A stretch of DNA of 64,000 nt from Paracentrotus lividus (taxonomy: Eukaryota > Echinodermata > Echinoidea > Camarodonta > Echinidae): NCBI GenBank assembly GCA_940671915.1, contig CALNVZ010002100.1, positions 4,138,283-4,202,282 on the forward strand, written 5' to 3'. Below the pieces are notes generated by a model that worked only from the letters and a program-made list of their open reading frames with translations, was not told where the DNA came from and searched no databases. Positions 54,801 to 64,000 of the stretch are shown here, piece by piece; positions within the stretch are counted from its first letter, which is position 1, and each line of letters opens with the position of its first letter. Position numbers and translations under genes: made by a program.

Positions 54801-57800
54801 AATCCAGTACCCTAGTTCCTAAAATAGGAGAAGATGTAACATAGTCCTTTATTATGAATACATCAATTTATATTTTATATGGAATTCCTTCTTTCCTTCA
54901 TCAGTGTTTCGTCTACCGGTAGTCCAGATATCAGTAATCAAAACTCTTTATTTCCTTCTATCTTTGGTAATAATGCTCTGATACTTCTGTTACCCATCAT
55001 GCCAGAACATATCGATGTATCTGATTTTTTTTTTCCCATTACATTTAGATTCGAATACAAACAGGTGTTGTTTGTTTTGTTATCAAACATGTCTATTTGC
55101 ATTACACTTATATTGACATGACTTATAGTTAAACAAAGACATCTTTGAAGTAATTCTTACCTGCTACATAGCTATGTATACTGTTGACTCCTAATCCAAT
55201 ATCAATGTTTTCTGGTAAATGTTCACTTGAAGGAGATTGGTCACTGTTGGGACTAGGCAGTTCATTGTCACTTTCAGGCATCTGGAAATAGCAGAAGAAT
55301 AGCAGTTCTGTTAATTCATTTCCAAACTTGCTCTAGATATCTTATCTAGAATTTTTTTCTCTTATTTTTACAGTGTAATATTTTTAAGGACATAAAATTT
55401 TTGTCCCCCTCATTCATTCACATACATCAATTATTCCTGCCACTACACATTTGTACCTATGTTCCATAGAAATATCTGACTATCCTGTAACTATATATAT
55501 ATAAGTGAAATGTATTTGATAGTATACAATTTTTAACTTTTATAACATTTGCAACAACTGCATTGTGTTTAAATCATTTGTATGTTGGGAATACAATCAA
55601 TTAAAAAATATATATATACTCCAGTTAATAACTAAATAAACACCATCAAATAATGATTCATCTGACTATTAAGCTCACTGTGTTATAATAGGTAAATGAT
55701 TAAGAAATGAATTGGGCTAATTACCTGGTAGTCCTAGTGATAATTTTGTTAGCATGACTTGGTATGGGAGGGAGCTCAACCCAAGAGGCTTAACATTGTA
55801 ATGACTAGATTAATATAGCATGGAGTAAATTACCTTGCAGCTGTTAGCTAAAACTGATCCAACGGCCAGGTCAAACGCTGACCATGTTAATCCTGATAGG
55901 ACAGACAGCTGACCAATTACAAACTGAGACGCTTCATCCTTCGCGCCGAGGAGATGAGGTGAAAGGTCATTGGAAGGTGTTGAACTCTGGCTAACATCTA
56001 CTATTACTCGGACAGTCTTCCCTTCGGCTTGCGATAGAAGATAAGAAGAGCATTCAGGTTAGGATTCAAATGAATAGGTTGAACTTCAAACACAAACTCT
56101 TGATCATCTTGAGGCTGAAATTTTCATTACAAGTCAATAGGACATACTGGAGGGAAGAATGAAATTTCTGTCAGATTATAGTCTATTTCCAACTTTACAG
56201 TCACCCTGGCCTAAGTTGAAGATTGGATTGTTAAAAACAACACAATATAAAGAGAAGGTGACTTAAAAAGACATTCAAGTTTGCCAAGGTTGATTGAATG
56301 TATACACAAGTTTTCCATGCATTTCGAGGATATTGAGTTGATTCATAACTATATCAAAACATCACGGGAAAAGAAGGCACTTTAGATATGGAATGAAATG
56401 AATCATTTTGCTTACTGATGCTACTGAGGAATTCTTTGCATGAATCTGAAGCAACATCCCTTGGAGTACGTCCTCTTCTGTCTGGTACAGCAAGATGTAC
56501 ACCACCGTACTGATGAAGGGCTACAAGCATCTCCTGTACATAATAAAGGAAACATAATAATAATAACAACAATGAACATTTTTCATATAGCACCCATCAC
56601 ATAAAGAGAGTCCCTATGCACATACATAATTTATTAGCAGTAGGTTTCACGGTGAACCAAGTAATCTTTTTTAAAGATTAGGAGTGGTCCTGTACTCACT
56701 CACCAGTGAAACAATTTAAGAATACATAATGTAAGCTAACCTTTGTACAGTATAAGATTTTTACAAGACCATAAAAAGCCTATGCAATTTTCCATTAGTG
56801 CATTAGCTTCACCTATTCAGTTTGAATAATTTTCAAATATAAGTCATAATAAATGTTTCAAATTCATGTGCAACCTATAGGAAGCATTGCTATAGACTAT
56901 AATGCATACATGTGCTCACAGTACAATTACAAGATAATTTTGTCTTGTGATGAAATTGAGATTGATCCCTTAGGACATGACTGAAATCAAATATTAGGTT
57001 TTTCTATTGCAAAACAATGAAAAAGAAAACATTTTGTAAAAAACAGTCAAAATCAACTTAGATTTGTAAATACAAAAAAAATATCTCACAGAATACTCTA
57101 TTTGTTATGATCATTTGAACTTTCAGATCCAAACACATGAACATTGCCTGTGAGCACACAAAGTGCATCATCGATGGAAACACTTGAAGCATTAATGTGT
57201 ACCTAAGGTAGAGCCTCTAACAGACAGTAATCAATACTGGCAAGAGGTAACACTTGGAGTATGAGCCAAGGGAGGAATAGTTCATTTCATCACATTTACT
57301 CTGTCTGCCTGTATCAATATGTTACTAACCCTAAAGGGGGTTTGGCAATCTAGTTAAGATTAGGGGCAATTTGAAGGGTGAATTCCTTTAAGTGACACTG
57401 TTCAGTAACATGATCATGTACACATACATGCCTCAGCATGTGATGAAATGAAAAATCTCATCTGATATATGTAATCAAGTGAGGGGCATGATATTACTTT
57501 TCCTGGCTTTCATATAGAGGACCATGTACAGTAGAAGAAGAATTCATATTTCCCAATGTCATCCAAAACACTCTCCAAACACCATCTTTTCGTTTCAAAT
57601 TGCCAAACATATATGAAGTTGATAATAAACATTAATATGTCATTCCCAACATATAAAAGGTGCCATAAATGATTTTTTTTTTTCTTTTCATTCAACAGAA
57701 ACAGAAATATACTGCAGAAATGTGATGGTACCATGAAATATTTCTTTAACAGACATCATGCAGACATCATGCACCCTTAAACTACTAGTATGTGATGCTC

Positions 57801-60800
57801 AGCCATTCAAAAGGCTTGCTATACAATATATACCAAGCAGATTCTATTAGGGAGTAAAGAAGGTTAGGATATGTTTGCCAGAGGGCTGTACATTATACCG
57901 TCACCTGTCTTACAGAGGCTGCCGGAAATCCACTCCATAATCAACTTATTCCCACAAATCTCATTACATTAAAGATAACTGACGATAGTGCAGTTTAGAC
58001 CATAGAGGGGACAGAGACCTGTGCAGGGACTGTCAATACTAGCCAAAAGAACATATTTTAAAGAGGTATAGAAAGGTGAGATTTTAAAGCCATCAGTCAT
58101 AGAAAAAAAAAATCTAATTTGTAGGCCTGGAGTTTGTGAACATTAAAGAAAAATGAATAAATCCATATTTCCATGGTACAGGCTCGATACACAATAACGT
58201 CATGCTAGATGGAACTATATATAGTATAGAGGACAGTGTTGCATTAATTGATTACATTGATTCGTCAAGAAATGAGACTACAATGCCTTTAATTAACCAT
58301 AAAATCCTTCCAGTTGATCAAAATCAATATTGTTATTTGACAACAGTGGTTCATCATAACATGTTTGCTTGTGCAGCGTACATTGTTATTGTCTATAAAA
58401 TTACAGACTTTATCCTTTCACATAGTCATAAGTCACCATATATATATATCTTTTTTAATACTCCATAATTCATTGCATTGATATTTGTTTGATGTAATCA
58501 TGATCTTGGTACATGTAAATGTAGCCTAAATACCTTTAGGGTTACACCACACATGGTTTGAAATGAAATTGTAAAATGACAATGTCCAATCAAAATCATT
58601 GCTGTATGTGCTTTTTGTTCAAAAGACTGATCTAAGCAAATTAGAATTATTCTTTCAATTTTGCAACTAATTGCAATCCTTCATGTTACAGAGCCCAAAA
58701 ATGTACATTGGATGTTTAACACACTTGTAACCTTCAACATATCCTTCAAATTCAATTGATATTGTTTACTTCACATCACAACTGATAGAGAAATCTTTGC
58801 ATCAATGGGGTCTTCCAGTTTTTCCTCTTAAAACGTGAATCTTTAAATTCAAACCCTTCTCTCAGATTACCCATTCCCTGTACTGTTCATTCTCCTTTAA
58901 CACCACGCCATGTAACACAGATCTAGAACCCAGCAGTAAGGTTGAAGGAAGTAACCTCTGAATCAATGACAGGATAATACAAGAACTATTTGCATCAATG
59001 GGATCTTTCAGTTTCCTTTAACACATACATGTATCTTTAAAATTCAACCCTTTCTCTCACATAACCCATCCCTGTTAGTTTATTCTCCTTCACCACGCCA
59101 TGTAACATCTATCTAGAACCAAGCAGTAAGGTTGAAGGAAGTAACCTCTGAATCAATGACAGGATAATGCAACGCTTTCCTCTTACAATCAAATCCACAT
59201 GTATGTTGAAGAAAACATCCTGCTGTTAAAATAGCAAGAGATATGACACCATCACTCTAACTCAACACTTCAAGATACATGTACAAATTCAACATGAATC
59301 TAACTTCTAAGGACAAAATGGCCCATATTCTGGAGGGAAGACTGAGTTTGTATGGGTTGCAAGTTCATGCAAAGCTATTGTGTGATCCTTTTGTCTGATG
59401 TTGACTGATGCTTCATGCAAAAGGATTACATAATAGCTTTGCACGAACTGGCAACTCATACAACTCAGTCTTTGGTTCAGAATATGGGCCATAATGTTTG
59501 ATTTTCACATCTATGTACAAGGAATTTATACTGTTTAAATGATGAAGAAATATTAAGATCAACACCATACAAGGAGTGTACATAAGTGTTCTTGAAAATG
59601 TCGCTTTATCATAGATTTACATGTACATGATTTTAAAAAAATTATTAAAAAAAATTAGACCTTGAATGTTAATCTTCTCAATATCCCTTAAATAATAAGG
59701 AACAGGTTTAGCCACTGGTCAGTTCTTAGATGTTACCTATGTAACGTGGCTTACTGTTTGCCCATCTTCTCAAAGTGCTTGATAGTTTAAGAGGAAATAA
59801 GATGGCACTTATAAGGAAATGTTAGATTGTGTAGAGGAAGACTCTTAATTGAGAGTGACTCTCAGATTGAGTGGGTAAAGATGGGTGTTAACACATCATA
59901 TATGATCCAAACTTGGCTAAATATAACAGGATTAGAAGCTGTGGCTTAGAATTAATCTGGAGGGAATTTGTGGCATGCAGTATGAGAGAGTGATAAGGTG
60001 ATAAAGGGGATTTCTTTGAGATTACAAAAGACCTGGCAGCAGTAGTTTGGTAGAAGAGATATTAAAACTGAAAATAAATGTGTATTCTGCTACAAGCAGA
60101 GCTCAAAATGTATACATACTCAGGTTCAATTTCTACTGAAATTGCCCTCGTTGCCAAATAAGAATCATTCATTTATGTTCATTTCATCTTGATGACATGA
60201 TTTTTTCTCACTTTATGAATTGTTCTATGTTGACAATTTGAAAAGGCCCCCATCCTGGCCCTAAACTAATACAAAAAACTTTAATCTCAGCTATTTTTCA
60301 TTTTTAAAAAGCACATTCAAACAGCATATTCTACATAATTTGTACAATGTTTCTCATATCATCACAGCTGTTCTTCATAGAGTGGTTGGCACAGATGAGC
60401 TGAAAACTGCATGCATTACAGCGATCACTAGAGGAGTGATACATTGTTTCAGCAGCTTACAAAAAACTTTAGGAACAACTGGTGATCAGTTCTTGCGCTA
60501 AATAATTGAGAATGTGATTCCTATAACATGCAAAGACATGTTCCAGTCATTCGTAACTTTACAAACGACCTGGTGAAACACCACCCTGGTAGGTGTTCTG
60601 CGTACATATATAATTCTGATATACCGATATAGGAGGATATGTGGTGAGACTGAATAGAGATTTTAATGAGAGGATAGCATGGACCTACCTTCTGCCCAGT
60701 GGAGGCTAGTATATGAGCGAGTGTATACAACTGATATTGGTGGATATCTTGTGAGATTTTAATAGCGACTTAGAAGACCGAGAGGATTGAATGGACCTAC

Positions 60801-63640
60801 CTTCCGTCCAGTTGAGGCTGGTATATGAGCGAGTGTATACAATTGATATTGGTGGATATCTTGTGAAATTTTAATAGAGACTTAGAAGACCGAGATAATT
60901 CCGTGAACCTACCTTCTGCCCAGTTGAGGCTAGTATATGAGCGAGGGTCCAGCCATCATGGTCCATCATATTGAGTAAGTCAGGTGAGACGGGTTGTTGT
61001 GACGTCGTCTCTTGGTTGATTTGTGAGAGCATCTGAAGATCAGTCTGTTCTTTGGTTGGTGTATGGTAGAGCAGAGAGTGCAAGCTACCCATCTGACCAT
61101 ACCGAGCAGATGCATGGAAAGGTGTCCAGCCAATCTACAACAAACAAGGAATAATATCATCTTGAAAAGATGATTCATCTAGCCCCATATAATGTAAACA
61201 GATGTAAAATATATGGTAGGCAGAAGAATAAAACCTAATCAACATGATATATGTCTGCACAGTGCTAATTATCTGAAACACATTAAGCTACATGAAATCT
61301 GCTCTCTGACATTGATAGATTGCATTTTTCCCCCTATAGATCTTTTAAAATAATGTTGAAACATTAAGATGCTACTGCTAAGCCTACTTTATGGTCATAC
61401 GGCAGGACAGAGGGACGTAATAGCTTTTGTACAGCCCTTTGAAATTTGCATGCTATATGAAAAATGTACTGCCCTTTTGACAACCACGCAACGAAATGTT
61501 AATGTTCATAGATACGTTAATGTTCATAGATGGCCAATACAATCTCTGGTAAACTGTCAAGTACAATATTGAAGAGCATAACACTAGCTTGAATGAGGAT
61601 ACTTACGTTAGTACTGCAATCACGTTTCGCGCCATTACCTAGTAGGATTCTGACACATGAGGCGTGTCCATTTTATGTTAATACAGTCTGTACATGTAGG
61701 TGGCCAATACAAATTTTGGTAAAGTACAATATCGAAGAGCACAATGCTCGTTTGAGTAGAATACTTACATTAGTACTGCAATCACGTTTAGCGCCATTAT
61801 CTAGTAGGGTTCTGACACATGAGGCGTGTCCACTAGCAGCAGCCCAGTGTATAGGTTGCCATCCTTGAGAATCACGGGATAGGGGATTACATCCATGCTC
61901 AGCAAGAAACCTCACACACCTATCAATATCAACAAACAAATGGAGATTTAATTGCAAAACAAAATGTCCAAGTGGTAATGTCAGAATAAATAATTACTTT
62001 TGATAATTTTTTTTCCTCCAATTATTCTTCCACTGAAGTTTAGAAGCTATATCATTAAAGTGAAACTAGTGTTCTGGTCATGACATTAAAATGTGGAAGA
62101 CACTGTATAAAAGTGATTTGGAGAAGTTGATAACATTTCACCTAAGCATTATTTTGTGTTGTGAGGTTTTGGAATTGCCAAAATCATAAGAAATTAACCC
62201 AATTCAGCTTTTGGGTCACATGGACTTACACGGAAATGCATGTATGGGGCAACACAAAATGTTCAGGACCCAAACATGTCAGCTGTGTGGTATATTTCAG
62301 ATCATATAATGACTATTAGGGCATTTGAAGAGCAATCTTTTCTTGTGGAGCTTTTTATTATGATATTCTTCCCAAGTATCATGAAAATAACAGGAAAGCT
62401 CACAATAATTTTCTTCATCTTTCCACACACCTTCCCACTACAATAGATTCCCTTTAAGAGTATAACTAAAAATACATTTATTTCTGAATGTACATCCATG
62501 CTCAGCATGAAACCTCACACACCTACAATGTCAACAAATAAATTGAGATTTTTAAATTGAAAAGCCAAAATGGTTCAGAAGACTATGTCAGGATACATGT
62601 GTAAATAATATATATTTTTTAAATTTTGTCACTTATTCTTCCAATGGAGATGAGAAGAAATCAGTATCATTTAGAGTAAAATTGAAATTACACTTATTTG
62701 ATTATCTTACCCTTCATGCCCCTCTCCACATGCTACATGAAGAGGTGTAAGTCCTTCTGACTGAGATGCATCAGGGTCTTCTCCTAGGGTAACTAATAAA
62801 TCTATACTATCTGAAAAGCAAAGACAAAGAAATATATTAAGAGCACATTGAATCAAACATATGCTGGCACCATTCTCCTAAATCTATGCTATCCATAAAG
62901 CAAAGAGGAAGAAGTGGAGGAAACATATGTTATAAATATTCAACACTGCTCCTGGGGTCAATGGAGCTTTCGTCAGATAATGGTGTGATTTTCAAGTTGA
63001 AGAAAGATTACATTTATGTTGAATAAACATGTACAAGCAATTTTTATTTCTGATTGAATAAAAACTTTTATTTTCCAATCACTATTCCATTGTAAGATTA
63101 TCAAAACTGGGCTTGCCCTTAACATTTTTCTTGAGGTGCCCCGCAGAGCTACTCCAGAATTCAATCCACATGGTTGAAAAACTTTTAGCTTTATTTCAGG
63201 TTGCCAAACAAAGTTTAAGGAGGCCATTTTCTCTAGGCCACTGCTAAATTTAATATCTACAAAGGCACATCCTATACCTTAGTCACATTGGAAAATAACT
63301 CAAAACTTTAACAATTTTGGCCATTTAGAATACTGTTATAGTTTTTACTCAGTTTACTATTGTCTGGAATATTAGTGTGACTGGAATACTAGCAAGCTGA
63401 TCATCTGTTCTTAGTGGATATTACCTTTCACTCTTGTTTTCTACACACACTCACCTACTTGCCCGCCATAGGCAGCTGCATGAATAAGAGTTGAGCCATC
63501 TTTCTCTGGTGAAGTTCTATCATGTTGTTCTTCTATTAATCTACAGAGTGTCGCTGTGTCCCCTTGTCTAGCAGCCTGGTGGAGGGGGGACTCCCAGGCC
63601 GATGGACACAGAGTGGGACGGGTTAGAGAAGGGGGACTGC
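48480..63640 (-). CDS. CTTNBP2: CTTNBP2 orthologue, C-terminal 16 exons (5' end outside window)
   Basis: Cortactin-binding protein 2, an actin/cortactin and STRIPAK-linked scaffold. Exons (minus): 63455-63640, 62711-62810, 61769-61919, 60913-61134, 56416-56533, 55834-56027, 55161-55281, 54330-54499, 53925-54011, 53322-53421, 52336-52561, 51655-51951, 50843-51018, 49937-50125, 49336-49435, 48480-48822. Phases are continuous for 925 codons and a stop. Order: ankyrin repeats (WESPLHQAARQGD, GLTPLHVACGEGHEG, GWQPIHWAAASGHASC, GWTPFHASARYG, DGWTLAHILAS), then RTPRDVASDSCKEFL, a WSVGE block, P-loop GAPGSGKS, Walker B ILVLDGLD, WNYSLAP helical region, Ser/Lys/Arg-rich tail. Order and many residues match human CTTNBP2 from memory. 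One exon carries local indels. N-terminal coiled-coil exons are not in the window. Confidence 0.93.
49336..49435 (-). CDS. CTTNBP2: CTTNBP2 exon O
   Basis: (D)SQRNGRSMIPRRVTPKLVK to TKQNSLPNSSI. Basic tail. Acceptor ATATCAG, donor GTTTGT, leaving at phase 2. Confidence 0.83.
49937..50125 (-). CDS. CTTNBP2: CTTNBP2 exon N
   Basis: (E)AEDYFSGFRGISAPAVDVL to AALAARNQAHLDLINS. Ser/Lys/Arg-rich segment KSSSSSGKKPRRSKSLDRSK, likely disordered and phosphorylatable. Acceptor CCTTACAG, donor GTAGGC. Confidence 0.85.
50656..50789. repeat. Short inverted-repeat element in the CTTNBP2 intron
   Basis: GGCCTGTTTCTCAAAACTG on the left and CGGTTTCGATAAACGATCC on the right are imperfect mirror ends, about 134 bp apart. 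Confidence 0.55.
50843..51018 (-). CDS. CTTNBP2: CTTNBP2 exon M
   Basis: (R)WLCLLWNYSLAPHIEDSFH to ALYVLLHKSFLPGCPLSEE. Matches the human WMSKLWN-G-VIAPRV ... ALSILLNKAVLHGCPL region. Acceptor GTCGTAG, donor GTAAGT. Confidence 0.92.
51095..51224. repeat. Foldback MITE, GGTGTTTCACC family
   Basis: GGTGTTTCACCCAGTCGTTT is mirrored by CAACTTGGTGAAACACC. A half copy is at 60541-60592 in the same gene. Confidence 0.82.
51655..51951 (-). CDS. CTTNBP2: CTTNBP2 exon L (contains five local indels)
   Basis: Splice sites are good and net length is a multiple of 3, but the frame breaks near 51920 (T missing), 51913 (G missing), 51871 (extra C), 51775 (G missing) and 51742 (base missing). Between breaks the frames read PGTDLTVQQH, VRVDWDQEPF, RYLFNVLVMSKDGWSP, VIWKRLNDAS and RLSMQSFSSGPKAVLCLPIN, in the order expected for the family. 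Four losses and one gain, three in homopolymers, point to consensus error more than gene decay. Confidence 0.8.
52336..52561 (-). CDS. CTTNBP2: CTTNBP2 exon K (Walker B and sensor-like strand)
   Basis: (V)QTSAGKPNPSHNKAVHILV to HENSIIIGTVGGVG. HILVLDGLDK is Walker B-like, LLPLMENRST matches the human LAPLENRST block, and NSIIIGT resembles an AAA+ sensor-1 strand. Acceptor TTTTTAG, donor GTAAGA. Confidence 0.93.
53322..53421 (-). CDS. CTTNBP2: CTTNBP2 exon J
   Basis: AKNKNDRVESDMTYASLNSA to FTHKDLCKLLLSK plus one base. Links Walker A to Walker B. Acceptor GATTAG, donor GTAAAT. Confidence 0.88.
53925..54011 (-). CDS. CTTNBP2: CTTNBP2 exon I (Walker A)
   Basis: 29 codons, IKQYKSVLLYGAPGSGKSRL to AVRLAQFIQ. 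GAPGSGKS is a full Walker A (GxxGxGK[ST]). Confidence 0.94.
54330..54499 (-). CDS. CTTNBP2: CTTNBP2 exon H
   Basis: (G)NLHWSVGETPSMQPHEIFN to ESFLPLQMIQNYVRI. P-L-Q-M-(M/I)-Q-N-Y-(L/V)-R directly precedes the P-loop in both human and this protein. Donor GTAAGT. Confidence 0.94.
55161..55281 (-). CDS. CTTNBP2: CTTNBP2 exon G
   Basis: MPESDNELPSPNSDQSPSSE to GVNSIHSYVA plus one base. Ser/Pro-rich loop, then the strand leading into NLHWSVGE. Donor GTAAGA. Confidence 0.86.
55834..56027 (-). CDS. CTTNBP2: CTTNBP2 exon F
   Basis: (T)EGKTVRVIVDVSQSSTPSN to LTWSAFDLAVGSVLANSCK. Acceptor TATCGCAAG, donor GTAATT (weak). TW-x-x-F-x-x-A-V matches the TSWDDFSKAV region of the human protein from memory. 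Confidence 0.85.
56416..56533 (-). CDS. CTTNBP2: CTTNBP2 exon E
   Basis: EMLVALHQYGGVHLAVPDRR to RTPRDVASDSCKEFLSSI, leaving at phase 1 (donor GTAAGC). Corresponds to the last ankyrin-like unit. A 4.4-kb intron separates it from exon D. Confidence 0.92.
58797..59177. repeat. Two tandem ~190-bp units in the CTTNBP2 intron
   Basis: Units 58797-58984 and 58990-59177 share CATCAATGGGRTCTT and GTAAGGTTGAAGGAAGTAAC with moderate divergence. Confidence 0.85.
59319..59493. repeat. Foldback element in the CTTNBP2 intron
   Basis: ATGGCCCATATTCTG at the left end is mirrored by CAGAATATGGGCCAT at the right, with arms of about 75 bp. MITE-like. Confidence 0.85.
60541..60592. repeat. Half copy of the GGTGTTTCACC MITE
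   Basis: GTAACTTTACAAACGACC followed by TGGTGAAACACCACC matches the right arm of the element at 51095-51224. Confidence 0.7.
60680..60912 (-). repeat. 112-bp tandem repeat carrying exon D 3' end and splice donor
   Basis: Two extra copies of the last ~34 nt of CTTNBP2 exon D plus its GTAGGT donor and proximal intron. Exon-like ends lie at 60689 and 60801, against 60913 for the real exon, a constant 112-bp offset. The middle copy has CCGTCC in place of CTGCCC. Confidence 0.9.
60913..61134 (-). CDS. CTTNBP2: CTTNBP2 ankyrin exon D
   Basis: IGWTPFHASARYGQMGSLHS to DHDGWTLAHILASTGQK, 74 codons at phase 0/0. Donor GTAGGT. Its last ~34 nt and donor are repeated twice more downstream with a 112-bp period. 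Confidence 0.93.
61524..61670 (-). repeat. Duplicated 3' end of CTTNBP2 exon C with donor
   Basis: 61607-61670 repeats the exon C tail (CATGTGTCAGAATCCTACTA...) with an intact GTAAGT donor. The flanking intron, from GGCCAATACAA onward, is also repeated. Offset from the real exon is about 161 bp. Confidence 0.88.
61769..61919 (-). CDS. CTTNBP2: CTTNBP2 ankyrin exon C
   Basis: (G)CVRFLAEHGCNPLSRDSQG to LLDNGAKRDCSTN. Acceptor GATATTGATAG, donor GTAAGT. Decayed copies of its 5' end and 3' end lie on either side (62489-62522 and 61607-61670). Confidence 0.93.
62489..62690 (-). repeat. Duplicated 5' end of CTTNBP2 exon C with acceptor
   Basis: 62489-62522 repeats the first ~34 nt of exon C behind a TTGTAG acceptor. 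Upstream intron sequence to about 62690 parallels 61920-62075. The exon copy is truncated, with no donor. Confidence 0.82.
62711..62810 (-). CDS. CTTNBP2: CTTNBP2 ankyrin exon B
   Basis: (D)SIDLLVTLGEDPDASQSEG to PLHVACGEGHEG. Acceptor GCTTTTCAG, donor GTAAGA. Confidence 0.9.
63455..63640 (-). CDS. CTTNBP2: CTTNBP2 ankyrin exon A (first in window)
   Basis: GSPPSLTRPTLCPSAWESPL to GSTLIHAAAYGGQV. First ankyrin repeat. Donor GTGAGT at 63449-63454 is preferred over GTAGGT four bases downstream because it alone keeps frame with the next exon. Confidence 0.88.
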
Positions 63641-64000
63641 CTGCAATGGGGGAACAAACAGACATAAGAACTAAGCATATTATTACTCACAATTTTTTCC
63701 TTGTGAAGTAATTTAGATGAACATGAAAATGTTTTAGAATCAATGTGATATCAACTTCAAACTAAAAATGGTAGGGCTAAGGGCATGTCATAGAACTTGC
63801 TACAATGTAAATGTCAGAAAATATAATGTTACAGAAATGCACATGTACCAGTTTTTAGACATTAAATGTAAATTGTGAACAATTTGCAATAAAGCAGCCA
63901 AAATATTCACTCTTTTTCTGAATGTAACATGTATCTTCTTTCTTCAGGTATAACGGGTATAATAGGCTAAGATGATCTATAAAAAATGCCATAATTGACT

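Larger units (their letters stand above)
56594..60679 (-). other. CTTNBP2 4.4-kb intron between exons D and E
   Basis: No coding similarity. Holds the 190-bp tandem pair, the 59319-59493 foldback element and, at its 5' side, repeated exon D ends. Confidence 0.6.

Overview
The window is invertebrate deuterostome nuclear DNA, most likely a sea urchin or another echinoderm. The reasons are split genes with short conserved exons in long AT-rich introns, many foldback elements, frequent ACATGTACATGTA and TAGGCCTA words, and proteins closest to animal orthologues. Species cannot be fixed from sequence alone. It is a draft assembly: there is an N gap at 34079-34461, several long G or C runs, and at least one exon with local single-base indels.

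Four genes can be assembled exon by exon with consistent splice phase. (1) 7484-12620, plus strand: NAA10, catalytic subunit of the NatA N-terminal acetyltransferase, 7 coding exons, about 265 aa. (2) 25518-17425, minus strand: an EFCAB12-type EF-hand protein, 11 exons including a predicted 36-nt microexon, exactly 699 codons plus stop. It lies tail to tail with NAA10. (3) 36046-40535, plus strand: a 41-residue Cys-rich protein (MCYQVVCEKC...) split over two exons by a 4.4-kb intron. (4) 63640-48480, minus strand: the C-terminal 925 residues of a CTTNBP2 (cortactin-binding protein 2) orthologue, 16 exons, with ankyrin repeats followed by a P-loop NTPase module. Its N-terminal exons lie beyond the right edge. 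Genes 3 and 4 are also tail to tail.

Region by region: 1-7 kb is intergenic and packed with inverted-repeat elements. 7.3-13.3 kb is NAA10, with a tandem repeat array in intron 1, a related array in intron 4 and a foldback element in the 3' UTR. 13.9-15.7 kb is a tandem array rich in nuclear-receptor-like DR1 words. 16.5-25.5 kb is EFCAB12. 26.1-28.1 kb holds an inverted pair and a direct pair of promoter-like blocks. 30.1-30.5 kb is a GC-rich, CpG-rich candidate promoter. 31.7-34.1 kb holds two giant palindromes running up to the gap. 36-40.5 kb is the microprotein gene with four foldback elements or their remnants in its intron. 41-48 kb is gene-poor. 48.5-63.6 kb is CTTNBP2.

Most notable: an intact Walker A (GAPGSGKS) and Walker B (ILVLDGLD) in CTTNBP2, where the vertebrate protein is, from memory, degenerate; repeated duplication of exon ends together with their splice sites in the same gene; the split 41-aa Cys/His microprotein; and palindromes longer than 1 kb next to the gap. 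I saw no convincing complete transposase, CRISPR array or structural RNA gene.
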